Assembly: GCF_006007965.1 (NCBI RefSeq)
Contig: NZ_CP040748.1
Span: 186,001 to 250,000, forward strand
Direction of reading: 5' to 3'
Origin: Nocardioides jishulii
GTDB taxonomy: Bacteria; Actinomycetota; Actinomycetes; Propionibacteriales; Nocardioidaceae
DNA length: 64,000 bases
The notes under the pieces were generated by a model. It was given only the letters and a program-made list of their open reading frames with translations, did not search any database and was not told the origin of the DNA. Both the position numbers and the translations under genes were made by a program. Below are positions 50,605-59,407 of this stretch, piece after piece; within the stretch, counting starts at the first letter, position 1; each line of letters opens with the position of its first letter.

Positions 50605-50714
50605 ACTTATGTATAGGTCCGCAGGGTGGTCCGGCTCGGCCTGGGCGGGATCGACAGAGCTCCCGGGCCGCGCAGAGCTCCCGGGCCGCGCAGGTCTCCC
50701 GGGCCGCGCAGCGC

Positions 50715-52235
50715 TCAGCCGAGTCCGCCGTAGCGCGCGGCGCGTACGTCCGAGGCGCCCGGGCCGCGGGCGATGAGGGTCGCCAGCTCCTGCTCGAGCA
50801 CCGCCCCGACGCGGCGGCAGAACGCCTCCGCCTCGTCGGCCGCGTCGGGTCGCTCGGCCACGATCCGGTCGACCGTGCCGCGGGCGTGCAGGTCCTGGGC
50901 GCGTACGTGCTGTGCCCTGGCCATCTCGGGCGCGTGCTCGGTGGTGCGGTGCACGATGGCGCTCGCGCCCTCGGGTGGCAACGGCGAGAGCCAGGCGTGC
51001 TCGGCAGCGACCACGCGGTCGGCCGGCAGCAGTGCCAGCGCCCCGCCGCCCGTGCCCTCGCCCAGCATCAGGCAGAGCGTGGGCGCGTCGAGGGTGACCA
51101 GCTCGGCCAGGCAGCGGGCGATCTCGCCGGCGAGGCCGCCGTTCTCCGCGTCGGCGCTGAGCGCGGCTCCCTGGGTGTCGATCGCGGTGACCAGTGGCAG
51201 CCCCAGCTCGGAGGCGAGCCGCATGCCGCGTCGGGCCTCGCGCAGCGCACCCGGACCCATCGGGTGGTCGGGGGTCTGGCCGCGACGGTCCTGGCCGAGG
51301 AAGACGCACGGGGAGTCGCCGAAGCGCACCAGGGCGATGAGCAGGCCGGGGTCGGACTCCCCCTGGCCGGTGCCGTTGAGCGGCACGACGTCGGTGGCGG
51401 CGTACTTCAGCAACCGACGTACGCCGGGGCGGTCGGGCCGTCGGGAACGGGTCACCGACTCCCAGGCGTCGATGTCGGCGGCCGGGTCGGCGTCGAGCTC
51501 GGGGCTCGTCGTCGGCCGGGTCGCGGGCGCGTCTCCGCCCGCGCCGTCGGTGCCGTCCGGGCCGCGCCGGTCGATGATCTCGAGGGCACGGTGGACGATG
51601 TCGCTGATCTGCTCGGGCGGGACCACGGCGTCGACGATGCCGCGGGCGAAGAGGTTCTCCGCGGTCTGCACGCCCTCGGGGAAGGGCTCGCCGTAGAGCG
51701 CCTCGTAGACGCGGGGGCCGAGGAAGCCCAGCAGGGCGCCGGGCTCGGCCACGGTGATGTGGCCCAACGAGCCCCACGAGGCCATCACGCCGCCGGTGGT
51801 GGGGTGGCGCAGGTAGACGAAGTAGGGGAGTCCGGCCGCCTTGTGGGCGGCGATCGCCTCCGCGATGCGCACCATCTGCACGAAGGCGACGGTGCCCTCC
51901 TGCATGCGGGTGCCGCCGGAGACCGGGGCGCCCAGGAGCGGCAGTCCAGCGGCGGTGGCGCGGCGGATCGAACGTACGAGCCGCTCCGACGACGCGGTGC
52001 CGAGCGAGCCGGCGAGGAAGGCGAACTCGCTGGCCAGCACGGCGACGCGACGCCCGCGCAGCGTGCCTTCGCCGGTGATCACGGACTCGTCGACGCCGGA
52101 CTTCTCGGCTGCGGCGGCGAGCTGCTCGGCGTACGCCCCGGTCGCCGCGGAGTGGTCGGGGGCCTCGTCCCACGACTGCCAGGAGTCGTCGTCGAGGACC
52201 AGGTCGATCAGGTCGCGGGCCGAGAGGCGAGTCAT
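50715..52235 (-). CDS. acetyl-CoA carboxylase carboxyltransferase, fused beta/alpha subunits (AccDA-like)
   Basis: 506 residues with two carboxyltransferase (crotonase-fold) halves: an AccD-like N-terminal half ('SEFAFLAGSLGTASSERLVRSIRRA', 'APVSGGTRMQEGTVAFVQM', 'RHPTTGGVMASWGSLGH') and an AccA-like C-terminal half ('DTQGAALSADAENGGLAGEIARCL', 'MLGEGTGGGALALLPADRVVAAEHAWLSPLPPEGASAI'). No N-terminal zinc finger is seen. It transfers carboxyl groups from carboxybiotin to acetyl-CoA; biotin carboxylase must come from elsewhere. ATG 52235 is chosen: TACGCT lies 7 nt upstream (leaderless) and upstream residues are Pro/Ala-rich and not coding-like. Confidence 0.85.
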   Translation of the reverse strand: MTRLSARDLIDLVLDDDSWQSWDEAPDHSAATGAYAEQLAAAAEKSGVDESVITGEGTLRGRRVAVLASEFAFLAGSLGTASSERLVRSIRRATAAGLPLLGAPVSGGTRMQEGTVAFVQMVRIAEAIAAHKAAGLPYFVYLRHPTTGGVMASWGSLGHITVAEPGALLGFLGPRVYEALYGEPFPEGVQTAENLFARGIVDAVVPPEQISDIVHRALEIIDRRGPDGTDGAGGDAPATRPTTSPELDADPAADIDAWESVTRSRRPDRPGVRRLLKYAATDVVPLNGTGQGESDPGLLIALVRFGDSPCVFLGQDRRGQTPDHPMGPGALREARRGMRLASELGLPLVTAIDTQGAALSADAENGGLAGEIARCLAELVTLDAPTLCLMLGEGTGGGALALLPADRVVAAEHAWLSPLPPEGASAIVHRTTEHAPEMARAQHVRAQDLHARGTVDRIVAERPDAADEAEAFCRRVGAVLEQELATLIARGPGASDVRAARYGGLG

Positions 52236-52372
52236 GCGGTTCAGCGTAGGCGCGGGCGCCGGGGCAGGCCGGTCACGCGGGGCGGGTCGAGGCGAGATGG
52301 TGATCACCCTCTCGGGTCGCGGACCGGTGTCTCACCATGCGACCCGGGCTGGCGGAGGTCGCCCCTCACTGT

Positions 52373-52399
52373 CATTGTCGAGTAAGTCAAGCGACATTG
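52373..52399. promoter_or_regulatory. imperfect inverted repeat upstream of the first binding-protein gene
   Basis: CATTGTCG (52373-52380) and CGACATTG (52392-52399), one mismatch, 11 nt apart, in the relatively A+T-rich leader of the operon. Possible operator. Confidence 0.3.
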
Positions 52400-52446
52400 A
52401 ACAGAAAGCGAGTCCGCCCAGGTCTCGTCGTCCGGAAGGAAGTCCC

Positions 52447-53568
52447 ATGCTCCTGCACTCGCTGCCTCCTCGCCACCCGTCCGTGCGTACGCGGCCCCGC
52501 CTCGCCGTCCGCCTCGCTGCGGCCATCGGCGCGCTCGCGCTGGGTGCCACCCTCGCGGCCTGCGGCTCCAGCGGCGCGGAGACCACGGAGGACGGGAAGA
52601 CCGTGATTCGCTACCAGTCCTCGGCCGGGGCGGTGACGGTTCCCGAGATCGCGGCCGCGCTCGGCTACCTCGACGACATCGAGCTGAAGCTCGTCGGGGA
52701 GACCACGGGCGGGCCGGAGAGCCTGCGGGCCCTGGCCACCGACCAGATCGACATTGCCAGCGCCTTCCAGGGGGCCATCGCCAAGGTTGTCTCCACCGGG
52801 GCGCCGGTCAAGGCCGTGGCCGCCTCGTACGGCTCCGTCGGCGAGGTGCGGCAGTCCGTGGTCGTCCGCGACGACGGCAGTGTCAAGAAGGCCAAGGACC
52901 TCATTGGCAAGAAGGTCGCGCTCAACACCCTCGGGGCCAACTGGGAGGCCGTGCTCGACACTTACCTGGCCGACTCCGGGCTCACTCCGGCGGAGATCGA
53001 CCGGGTGACCCTGGTGCCGCTGCCCGCCAACGTGCTCGAGGCGTCCCTGCGCGAGAAGCAGATCGACGCTGCCTTCGTGAGCGGCCCTGCGCTGGAGATC
53101 GCCCGGGAGCGCCCGGGGTTGAAGGTGCTGACGACCGACCTCGATGTCGTGGGCCCCTACACGGGTGGTTCCTTCGCGCTGCACGAGAAGTTCATCGCCG
53201 AGAACCCGGAGGCGGCCAAGGAGCTCGTCGCCGGGATCACCAGGGCGATCGAGTGGACGCAGACGCACACGGTCGAGGAGGTGCGTGAGTTCGTCATCGA
53301 CTTCCTGACCGAGCAGGGCCGCGACGACGCGGTGCAGACGATCCAGTTCTGGCACGGCACCGGCATCCCGACGGCCGGCGGGTGGCTGCGCGACGAGGAC
53401 TTCTCGATCTGGCTCGACTGGCTCGAGGCGTCAGGCGAGGTGGACAAGGGGTCCGTGAAGGTCGAGGACGTCTACACCAACGACCTCAACCCGTACGCCG
53501 ACGATGCGGCGTTCATCGACGGCTACCGGTCGGACCCGGCCGAGGCAGAGGGCGCCGCCGACGAGTGA
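52447..53568 (+). CDS. ABC transporter substrate-binding lipoprotein (SsuA/TauA-like), paralog 1
   Basis: 373 residues. Lipobox 'LGATLAAC' (Cys39), then the NMT1/SsuA-like fold: 'VTVPEIAAALGYLDDIELKLVGETTGGPESLRALATDQIDIASAFQGAIAKVVSTGAPVKAV', 'DLIGKKVALNTLGANWEAVLDTYLADSGL', 'EASLREKQIDAAFVSGPALEIAR'. It binds a sulfonate-like or nitrate-like small molecule; sulfonate is favoured by the flavin monooxygenases downstream. ATG 52447 has GGAAGGAAG. The second paralog follows after 143 nt, about 45% identical by eye. Confidence 0.88.
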   Translation: MLLHSLPPRHPSVRTRPRLAVRLAAAIGALALGATLAACGSSGAETTEDGKTVIRYQSSAGAVTVPEIAAALGYLDDIELKLVGETTGGPESLRALATDQIDIASAFQGAIAKVVSTGAPVKAVAASYGSVGEVRQSVVVRDDGSVKKAKDLIGKKVALNTLGANWEAVLDTYLADSGLTPAEIDRVTLVPLPANVLEASLREKQIDAAFVSGPALEIARERPGLKVLTTDLDVVGPYTGGSFALHEKFIAENPEAAKELVAGITRAIEWTQTHTVEEVREFVIDFLTEQGRDDAVQTIQFWHGTGIPTAGGWLRDEDFSIWLDWLEASGEVDKGSVKVEDVYTNDLNPYADDAAFIDGYRSDPAEAEGAADE

Positions 53569-53606
53569 GGTCTGGGACGGGGGGACGACACGCTGTCTGG
53601 ATGCTG

Positions 53607-53634
53607 AACTTAAGTCCAGTAATCCAATTAAGTT
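53607..53634. promoter_or_regulatory. A+T-rich inverted repeat between the paralogous binding-protein genes
   Basis: AACTTAA (53607-53613) and TTAAGTT (53628-53634), perfect arms 14 nt apart in a strongly A+T-rich patch. It could be an operator or the promoter of the second binding-protein unit. Confidence 0.45.
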
Positions 53635-53711
53635 AAGTAACGTCATGCACTACAGGACCCGTGCCCCCGTCCTGGCCGCCCGTCGCGGTCTGCCCTGTCG
53701 AAAGGATCTCC

Positions 53712-54746
53712 ATGCCTTCCCTCTCCCTGCACAGCCGCGTGGTTGCCGTCGCCACCTCCCTGCTCCTCGGCGCCGCCCTGAGCGCCTGCGGTGGAGCCGG
53801 CGGCGCCGCGACCAACGCTGACGGTGACACCGTCATCCGCTACCAGTCCTACGTCGGCATGCTCAACGTGATGGAGCTGGCCGACGCGCTCGGCTACCTC
53901 GACGAGGCCGACATCGAGCTCGATCGGGTCGGCGACGTGCAGGGCGGGCCAGAGGGCCTGCGGGCGCTGACCACCGACCAGGTGGACGTGGCCGGCGCGT
54001 TCCAGGGAGCCATCGCCAAGGTGGTCTCCACCGGCGCCCCGATCACCGCGGTGCTCGCCTACTACGGCTCCCACGATGACGTGAACTTCTCCTTCGTCGT
54101 CCGCCAGGGCGACGACATCGAGGGCCCGCGTGACCTCATCGGCAAGAAGGTCGCCGTCAACACCCTCGGTGCGAACGCCGAGGCCGTGCTCGACACCTAC
54201 CTGGCCGAAGGAGGGCTCACCGAGAAGGAGATCGCCCAGGTGACCCTCGTCCCGCTGCCCGGCACCGTCTCGGAGGCCTCGCTGCGCAAGAAGCAGGTCG
54301 ACGCGGCGTTCATGTCCGGCAGCGCGAGGGACTACGCCCTCCAGCGCCCGGGCCTGGACGTCCTCTTCAGCGACGTCGAGGTGGTCGGCCCCTACAACGG
54401 CGGTGGCCTCGCCCTGCACGACCGCTTCATCCAGGAGAACCCGGGGGCCGTCGGCGACCTGGTGGGCGCTCTCGCCAAGGCCGTGGTCTGGAGCCAGGAC
54501 CACTCGGTCGAGGAGGTCCGCGACCTGATCGGCGACTACCTCGAGGAGGACGGTCGCGGCGACCAGAAGGAGGCCCTGGGCCTGTGGCGCGGCACCGGAG
54601 TCTCCACCGAGGGCGGCGTGCTGCGCGACGAGGACTTCTCGCTCTGGCTCGACTGGCTCGTCGCGGCGGGCGAGATCAAGAAGGGCTCCGTCGAGGTCGA
54701 CGACATCTACACCAACGAGTTCAACCCCTACGCCAAGGAGAAGTGA
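53712..54746 (+). CDS. ABC transporter substrate-binding lipoprotein (SsuA/TauA-like), paralog 2
   Basis: 344 residues, lipobox 'LGAALSAC' (Cys26). The fold and motifs repeat those of the first paralog ('EGLRALTTDQVDVAGAFQGAIAKVVSTGAPITAV', 'DLIGKKVAVNTLGANAEAVLDTYLAEGGL', 'DEDFSLWLDWLVAAGEIKKGSVEVDDIYTNEFNPYA'), so the gene arose by duplication and may take a different ligand. ATG 53712 has AAAGGA. It overlaps the ATPase gene by spacing of only 1 nt, so it leads the transporter part of the operon. Confidence 0.88.
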   Translation: MPSLSLHSRVVAVATSLLLGAALSACGGAGGAATNADGDTVIRYQSYVGMLNVMELADALGYLDEADIELDRVGDVQGGPEGLRALTTDQVDVAGAFQGAIAKVVSTGAPITAVLAYYGSHDDVNFSFVVRQGDDIEGPRDLIGKKVAVNTLGANAEAVLDTYLAEGGLTEKEIAQVTLVPLPGTVSEASLRKKQVDAAFMSGSARDYALQRPGLDVLFSDVEVVGPYNGGGLALHDRFIQENPGAVGDLVGALAKAVVWSQDHSVEEVRDLIGDYLEEDGRGDQKEALGLWRGTGVSTEGGVLRDEDFSLWLDWLVAAGEIKKGSVEVDDIYTNEFNPYAKEK

Positions 54747-54747
54747 G

Positions 54748-55575
54748 ATGAGCAGCAGGATCGAGCTGTCCGGCGTCCGGCAGACCTTCCAGGTCCGCAG
54801 CGACACCGACAAGCAGCTGCACGAGTTCGTCGCCCTCGAGGACGTCGACCTGACCATCGAGGCGGGGGAGTTCATCACCCTCGTCGGGCCCTCGGGGTGC
54901 GGCAAGTCGACCGTGCTCGACCTGGTCGCGGGCCTCACCCGCCCGACTGCCGGACGGCTGACCGCGGACGGCGTGGAGATCACCAAGCCCGGCCTCGACC
55001 GCAGCGTGGTCTTCCAGCAGTACACGTTGCTGCCGTGGCGCACCGCCGTCGGCAACGTCGAGTTCGCGCTGGAGGCCAAGGGCGGGCTCTCGCGCTCCGA
55101 GCGTCGGGAGCGGGCCCTGGAGGTCCTCGACCTGGTCGGGCTCACCGACTTCGCCGACCGGCACCCGCACGAGCTCTCGGGCGGCATGAAGCAGCGTGTC
55201 GCCATCGCGCGCTCACTCTCGTACGACCCCCAGGTCCTGCTCATGGACGAGCCCTTCGGTGCGCTCGACGCCCAGACCCGCGAGCGCCTCCAGGAGGAGC
55301 TGATCGGCATCTGGAAGCGCCTCGGCACCACCATCGTCTTCATCACCCACGACATCGACGAGGCCGTCTTCCTCGGCCAGCGCGTCGCCGTGATGAGTGC
55401 GCGACCCGGCCGCATCAAGGCGCTGGTCGACATCCAGCTCGACCGCTCCGGCGGCGCCGACGTCGACATCCGCTCGACGCCGCAGTTCGCCCACTACCGC
55501 CACGAGATCTGGACGTTGCTGCGTCAGGCCAACCGTCGCAGCAGCACCCCCGAGGGAGTGACCCAAGTTGCCTAG
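54748..55575 (+). CDS. ABC transporter ATP-binding protein (SsuB/TauB-like)
   Basis: 275 residues. Walker A 'GPSGCGKSTVLDLVAGL', Q-loop 'VVFQQYTLLPWRT', signature 'LSGGMKQRVAIARSL', Walker B 'VLLMDEPFGALDAQTRE' and H-loop 'IVFITHDIDEAVFL' are all present. Energises the permease encoded next, which starts (TTG) 8 nt inside this gene. The family serves sulfonate, taurine or nitrate uptake. Confidence 0.93.
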   Translation: MSSRIELSGVRQTFQVRSDTDKQLHEFVALEDVDLTIEAGEFITLVGPSGCGKSTVLDLVAGLTRPTAGRLTADGVEITKPGLDRSVVFQQYTLLPWRTAVGNVEFALEAKGGLSRSERRERALEVLDLVGLTDFADRHPHELSGGMKQRVAIARSLSYDPQVLLMDEPFGALDAQTRERLQEELIGIWKRLGTTIVFITHDIDEAVFLGQRVAVMSARPGRIKALVDIQLDRSGGADVDIRSTPQFAHYRHEIWTLLRQANRRSSTPEGVTQVA

Positions 55576-56407
55576 CCTGCTCAAGGAACGCGCCGAGCCG
55601 AAGCTCAATCCGCGTCAGGAGGCCTCCGCGGGGGTCACGCACGTCTCGCGATATCGCCGCAACGCCGCCCGTGGGGGACGCGGTGTCGTCGGGGTGCTGC
55701 TGCTCGCCGTCGTGTGGGAGGTGGCGCCGCGTCTGGAGATCGTGCCGTCGTACGTCGTCTTCCCGCTCTCCGACGTCCTCGTGGCGTGGTGGGAGCTCTT
55801 CACGAGCGGCCGCATCTGGGGGCACCTCGAGGCGAGCCTCGTACGCTCGGTCATCGGCTTCGGCCTGGCGGTCGCCACCGCGATCCCGCTGGGCACGGCC
55901 ATCGCCTGGTACCCGCCGGTCCGCGAGCTGCTCTCACCCGTGCTCGAGATCTTCCGCAACACCGCGGCGCTGGCGATCCTGCCGGTCTTCGTCCTGGTCT
56001 TCGGCATCGGTGAGACGTCGAAGGTCGCCATCGTGCTCTTCGCCTGCTTCTTCCCGATCCTGCTCTCCACGATCAGCGGTGTCGCCACCGTCGACCCGCA
56101 GCTGCTGCGCTCGGCCAGGGTGCTCGGCCTCTCCCCGGTCACGACCTTCCGCAAGGTGGTCTTCCCGGCAGCGGTGCCCCAGATCTTCACCGGCATCCGG
56201 ATGGCCGGCGCCGCAGCGATCCTCGTGCTCATCGCCGCCGAGATGATCGGCGCCACCGCCGGGGTCGGCTTCCTCATCACCTACAGCCAGAACAACTTCC
56301 TCTACCCGCAGATGTACGCGGCGATCCTCACCACGACGGCGCTGGGCCTGATCGTCAACGGCTCGCTGGTGGCGCTGGAGAAGCGCCTCTCCCGCTGGCG
56401 CGTCTGA
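55568..56407 (+). CDS. ABC transporter permease (SsuC/TauC-like)
   Basis: 279 residues, about six membrane helices. The BPD-transport EAA motif region is 'LRSARVLGLSPVTTFRKVVFPAAVPQIFTGIRMAGAAAIL', and the 'FRNTAALAILPVFVLVFGIGETSKVAIVLFACFFPILLSTISG' segment is typical of SsuC/TauC. Start TTG 55568 overlaps the ATPase by 8 nt, with GGAG about 10 nt before it; a downstream ATG is not available near the N-terminus. Followed after 54 nt by the monooxygenase genes. Confidence 0.9.
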   Translation: MPSLLKERAEPKLNPRQEASAGVTHVSRYRRNAARGGRGVVGVLLLAVVWEVAPRLEIVPSYVVFPLSDVLVAWWELFTSGRIWGHLEASLVRSVIGFGLAVATAIPLGTAIAWYPPVRELLSPVLEIFRNTAALAILPVFVLVFGIGETSKVAIVLFACFFPILLSTISGVATVDPQLLRSARVLGLSPVTTFRKVVFPAAVPQIFTGIRMAGAAAILVLIAAEMIGATAGVGFLITYSQNNFLYPQMYAAILTTTALGLIVNGSLVALEKRLSRWRV

Positions 56408-56461
56408 GCGTCGTCACGCCACCCCCGCCACCCCGCCCTGCCACCGCACAGGAGTTCCCGC

Positions 56462-57844
56462 ATGCCACGACAGCTCGTCCTCAACGCCTTCATCCACGAC
56501 GTCGGCCACCACGAGGTGGCCTGGCGCCTGCCCGAGACCCGCACCGACGTGCAGCGCGACGTCACCTACTTCCAGGACATCGCGCGGACCGCGGAGCGCG
56601 GCAAGCTCGACTCGGTCTTCTTCGCCGACAGCCCCTCGACCTTCGGCAGCACGGTCGCCCGCCGTCCGTCGGAGATCCTCGAGCCGGCCCTCCTGCTCAG
56701 CGCGATGGCCGTGGTCACCGAGCGCATCGGACTCATCGCGACCTCGTCGACGACCTACGAGGAGCCCTACAACCTGGCGCGCACCTTCGCCTCGCTCGAC
56801 GCGATCAGCAAGGGCCGCGCGGGGTGGAACGTGGTCACCTCCGCCGACCTCACCGCCGGCGCCAACTTCGGCTACACCGAGCCGCTGGGTCACGCCGAGC
56901 GCTACGCCCGCGCCGAGGAGTTCCTCGAGGTGGTCCTGGGGCTGTGGGGCGGCTGGGAGGACGGCCACCGCATCGCCGACAAGGCCAACGGCGTCTTCCA
57001 CGACCCCGCCAAGGTCCACGCGCTGGACCACGTGGGCGAGCACTTCCGGGTCAAGGGGCCGCTCAACGTCGGACGCAGCGAGCAGGGGCACCCGGTGGTC
57101 GTGCAGGCGGGCTCGTCGGTGCCCGGCATCGCCCTCGCGGCGAAGTACGCCGAGGCCGTCTTCACCGCGCAGCCGACGCTGGAGGAGGGGCAGGCCTTCT
57201 ACGCCGAGCTCAAGGCGGCCACCCGCAAGGCGGGCCGCAACCCGGACCACGTCAAGATCCTGCCCGGCCTGGTACCGATCGTCGGCTCCACGGTCGAGGA
57301 GGCGCGTGCGATCGAGAAGAGCCTCGACGACCTGGTCGTGCTGGAGCGCCCCCTGGCCGCCCTCGCCGAGCAGATCGGGGTCCCCGCGGACCAGATCGAC
57401 CTCGACGCGCCGCTCCCGACCGACATCCGACCGGCGTCGGAGATCGAGGGCAACCGCACCCGCTACGAGCTCATCGTGGCGCTGGCCCGTCGCGAGGACC
57501 TGACCGTGCGCCAGCTCCTGCTGCGCCTCGGCGGCGGTCGCGGCCACCGGACGTACGTCGGCACCCCCGAGCAGGTCGCCGACACGATCCAGGAGTGGTT
57601 CACCTCCGGCGCGGCCGACGGCTTCAACATCATGCCGGCGATCTACCCCTCGGGGTTGGAGACCTTCGTCGACCACGTGGTCCCGGTCCTGCAGGACCGC
57701 GGCCTCTTCCGCCGGGACTACGCCGGCACCACGCTGCGCGACCACTACGGCCTGCCCGTGCCCGCCCCGCTGGGGGCTGCGTCCGGGGCCGGGGTGGGCG
57801 CGTCGTCCGGCGGCGCTGCCGCCACCACCGAGAGGACCGCCTGA
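56462..57844 (+). CDS. FMNH2-dependent monooxygenase, NtaA/SnaA/DszA family (first)
   Basis: 460 residues, luciferase-like TIM barrel. Family blocks: 'DIARTAERGKLDSVFFAD', 'TERIGLIATSSTTYEEPYNLARTFASLDAISKGRAGWNVVTS', 'VKGPLNVGRSEQGHPVVVQAGSSVPGIALAAKYAEAVF', and 'GGGRGHRTYVGTPEQVADTIQEWF'. Members oxidise C-N or C-S bonds of nitrilotriacetate, dibenzothiophene sulfone and alkyl sulfones using reduced flavin from a separate reductase. No flavin reductase is adjacent. Located after the SsuABC-like transporter, so it likely breaks down the imported compound. Confidence 0.9.
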   Translation: MPRQLVLNAFIHDVGHHEVAWRLPETRTDVQRDVTYFQDIARTAERGKLDSVFFADSPSTFGSTVARRPSEILEPALLLSAMAVVTERIGLIATSSTTYEEPYNLARTFASLDAISKGRAGWNVVTSADLTAGANFGYTEPLGHAERYARAEEFLEVVLGLWGGWEDGHRIADKANGVFHDPAKVHALDHVGEHFRVKGPLNVGRSEQGHPVVVQAGSSVPGIALAAKYAEAVFTAQPTLEEGQAFYAELKAATRKAGRNPDHVKILPGLVPIVGSTVEEARAIEKSLDDLVVLERPLAALAEQIGVPADQIDLDAPLPTDIRPASEIEGNRTRYELIVALARREDLTVRQLLLRLGGGRGHRTYVGTPEQVADTIQEWFTSGAADGFNIMPAIYPSGLETFVDHVVPVLQDRGLFRRDYAGTTLRDHYGLPVPAPLGAASGAGVGASSGGAAATTERTA

Positions 57845-57845
57845 C

Positions 57846-59183
57846 ATGCCGAAGCCCACCCGCCACCTCGCCCTCAACGCGTTCCTGATGAGCGCCGGCC
57901 ACCACGAGGCCGCGTGGCGCTCCAACGCCACCGAGCCCGACGACTACCTCTCCCTCGAGCACGTCGTCGAGCTCGCCCGGACCGCCGAGCGGGGCCTGCT
58001 CGACTCCATCTTCTTCGCCGACGTCCCGGTGCTCGGCCACCCCGACCGTCGCCCCTCGGAGTCGCTCGACCCGACGGTGAAGCTGGCCGCCATCGCGGCC
58101 GCGACGTCGCGCATCGGCCTGATCGGCACCGCCTCCACCACCGTCGAGGAGCCCTACAACCTGGCTCGTCGCTTCGCCTCGCTCGACCGGCTGAGCAAGG
58201 GCCGGGCGGGGTGGAACGTGGTCACCACCGCCACCGACGCGGTCGGCGCCAACTACGGCATCACCGAGTGGCCGGGCCACGAGGAGCGCTACCGCCGCGC
58301 CGACGAGTTCGTCGACGTCACCCTGAAGCTGTGGAACTCCTGGCGTCCCGACGCGGTCGTCGGCGACCGCGCCGAGGGAGTCTGGGCAGACCCGTCGCGG
58401 GTGCAGCCGATCCACCACCGCGGAGAGTTCTTCGACGTCGCCGGCCCGCTCACGGTCGGTCGGAGCCCGCAGGGCCACCCGGTGGTCGTGCAGGCCGGGT
58501 CCTCCGGCCCCGGCATTGCGCTCGCTGCGAAGTACGCCGAGGCCATCTTCACCGCGCAGCGCACGATCGAGGACGGCCGGTCCTTCTACGCCGAGCTCAA
58601 GGCCGCCACCCGCAGGGCCGGGCGCAACCCCGACCACATCAAGATCCTCCCGGGCATCGTGACCGTCCTGGGCGGCACCGAGGCGGAGGCGACGGCCAGG
58701 GCCGACGCGCTCGACGACCTGATCGTGCTGCGCCACCCGCACGAGCAGCTGGCCCACCAGACCGGGCTGGCGGTCGACCAGCTGCCGCTCGACGAGCCGC
58801 TGCCGGCAGCGGTGCGGGCGCCCGACGACAACACCGGCAGCCGCTACGCGCTCACCCTGGAGCTGGCGCGCCGGGAGGACCTCACCGTGCGCCAGCTGCT
58901 GCGCCGCCTCGGCGGCGGCCGCGGCCACCGGGTCTTCGCGGGCACGCCGGAGCAGGTCGCCGACACCATCGAGCTGTGGTTCACCACCGGTGCCTCCGAC
59001 GGCTTCAACGTCATGCCGGCCACGCTGCCCGACACGCTGGAGGACTTCGTCGACCACGTCGTGCCGATCCTCCAGCAGCGCGGGCTCTTCCGCACCGCGT
59101 ACGAGGGCTCCACGCTGCGCGAGCACTACGGACTCCCGGTGCCGGGGGAGGGCGCCCTGGCCGGCGTCTCCCGCGCGGGCTGA
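57846..59183 (+). CDS. FMNH2-dependent monooxygenase, NtaA/SnaA/DszA family (second)
   Basis: 445 residues, clear paralog of the preceding enzyme ('STTVEEPYNLARRFASLDRLSKGRAGWNVVTTATDAV', 'VAGPLTVGRSPQGHPVVVQAGSSGPGIALAAKYAEAIF', 'GGGRGHRVFAGTPEQVADTIELWF'). ATG 57846 follows the previous stop by 1 nt. The two paralogs suggest two substrates or two sequential oxidations, parallel to the two binding proteins. It ends before the terminator 59279-59312. Confidence 0.9.
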   Translation: MPKPTRHLALNAFLMSAGHHEAAWRSNATEPDDYLSLEHVVELARTAERGLLDSIFFADVPVLGHPDRRPSESLDPTVKLAAIAAATSRIGLIGTASTTVEEPYNLARRFASLDRLSKGRAGWNVVTTATDAVGANYGITEWPGHEERYRRADEFVDVTLKLWNSWRPDAVVGDRAEGVWADPSRVQPIHHRGEFFDVAGPLTVGRSPQGHPVVVQAGSSGPGIALAAKYAEAIFTAQRTIEDGRSFYAELKAATRRAGRNPDHIKILPGIVTVLGGTEAEATARADALDDLIVLRHPHEQLAHQTGLAVDQLPLDEPLPAAVRAPDDNTGSRYALTLELARREDLTVRQLLRRLGGGRGHRVFAGTPEQVADTIELWFTTGASDGFNVMPATLPDTLEDFVDHVVPILQQRGLFRTAYEGSTLREHYGLPVPGEGALAGVSRAG

Positions 59184-59278
59184 GCCCGCCTGACGTGGTC
59201 CGGGCGGGCCGTCCCACTCCCGTCGGTCGGCCCGACCGCGGCCCGGTCCGTTCCAGCGCGACCGGGCAGTCTCCGTGG

Positions 59279-59312
59279 CCGTGGTGCCGCCCCACCTGAG
59301 GCGGCACCACGG
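59279..59312 (+). terminator. terminator of the SsuABC-like/monooxygenase operon
   Basis: Perfect 13-bp stem (59279-59291 with 59300-59312) and an 8-nt loop, 96 nt beyond the second monooxygenase stop. The T-run is weak (GGTTGGTG). Confidence 0.75.
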
Positions 59313-59395
59313 TTGGTGACAGCCCGGGGGCCGGTGGGGCCGGAATCACGCCCGGCATCGGGGCCGCGAAGGCGTGCCGTGCCGTCGGTGCGGAC

Positions 59396-59401
59396 TAGCC
59401 T
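59396..59401 (+). promoter_or_regulatory. -10 box of a leaderless promoter (amidohydrolase gene)
   Basis: TAGCCT lies 6 nt before GTG 59408. With the terminator upstream it shows that the amidohydrolase has its own promoter. Confidence 0.5.
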
Positions 59402-59407
59402 GAGCAG

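Noticed and set aside
59279..59312. Palindrome as an operator
   Set aside because: Perfect 13-bp stem with a small loop downstream of an operon end and upstream of an independent promoter fits a terminator better.
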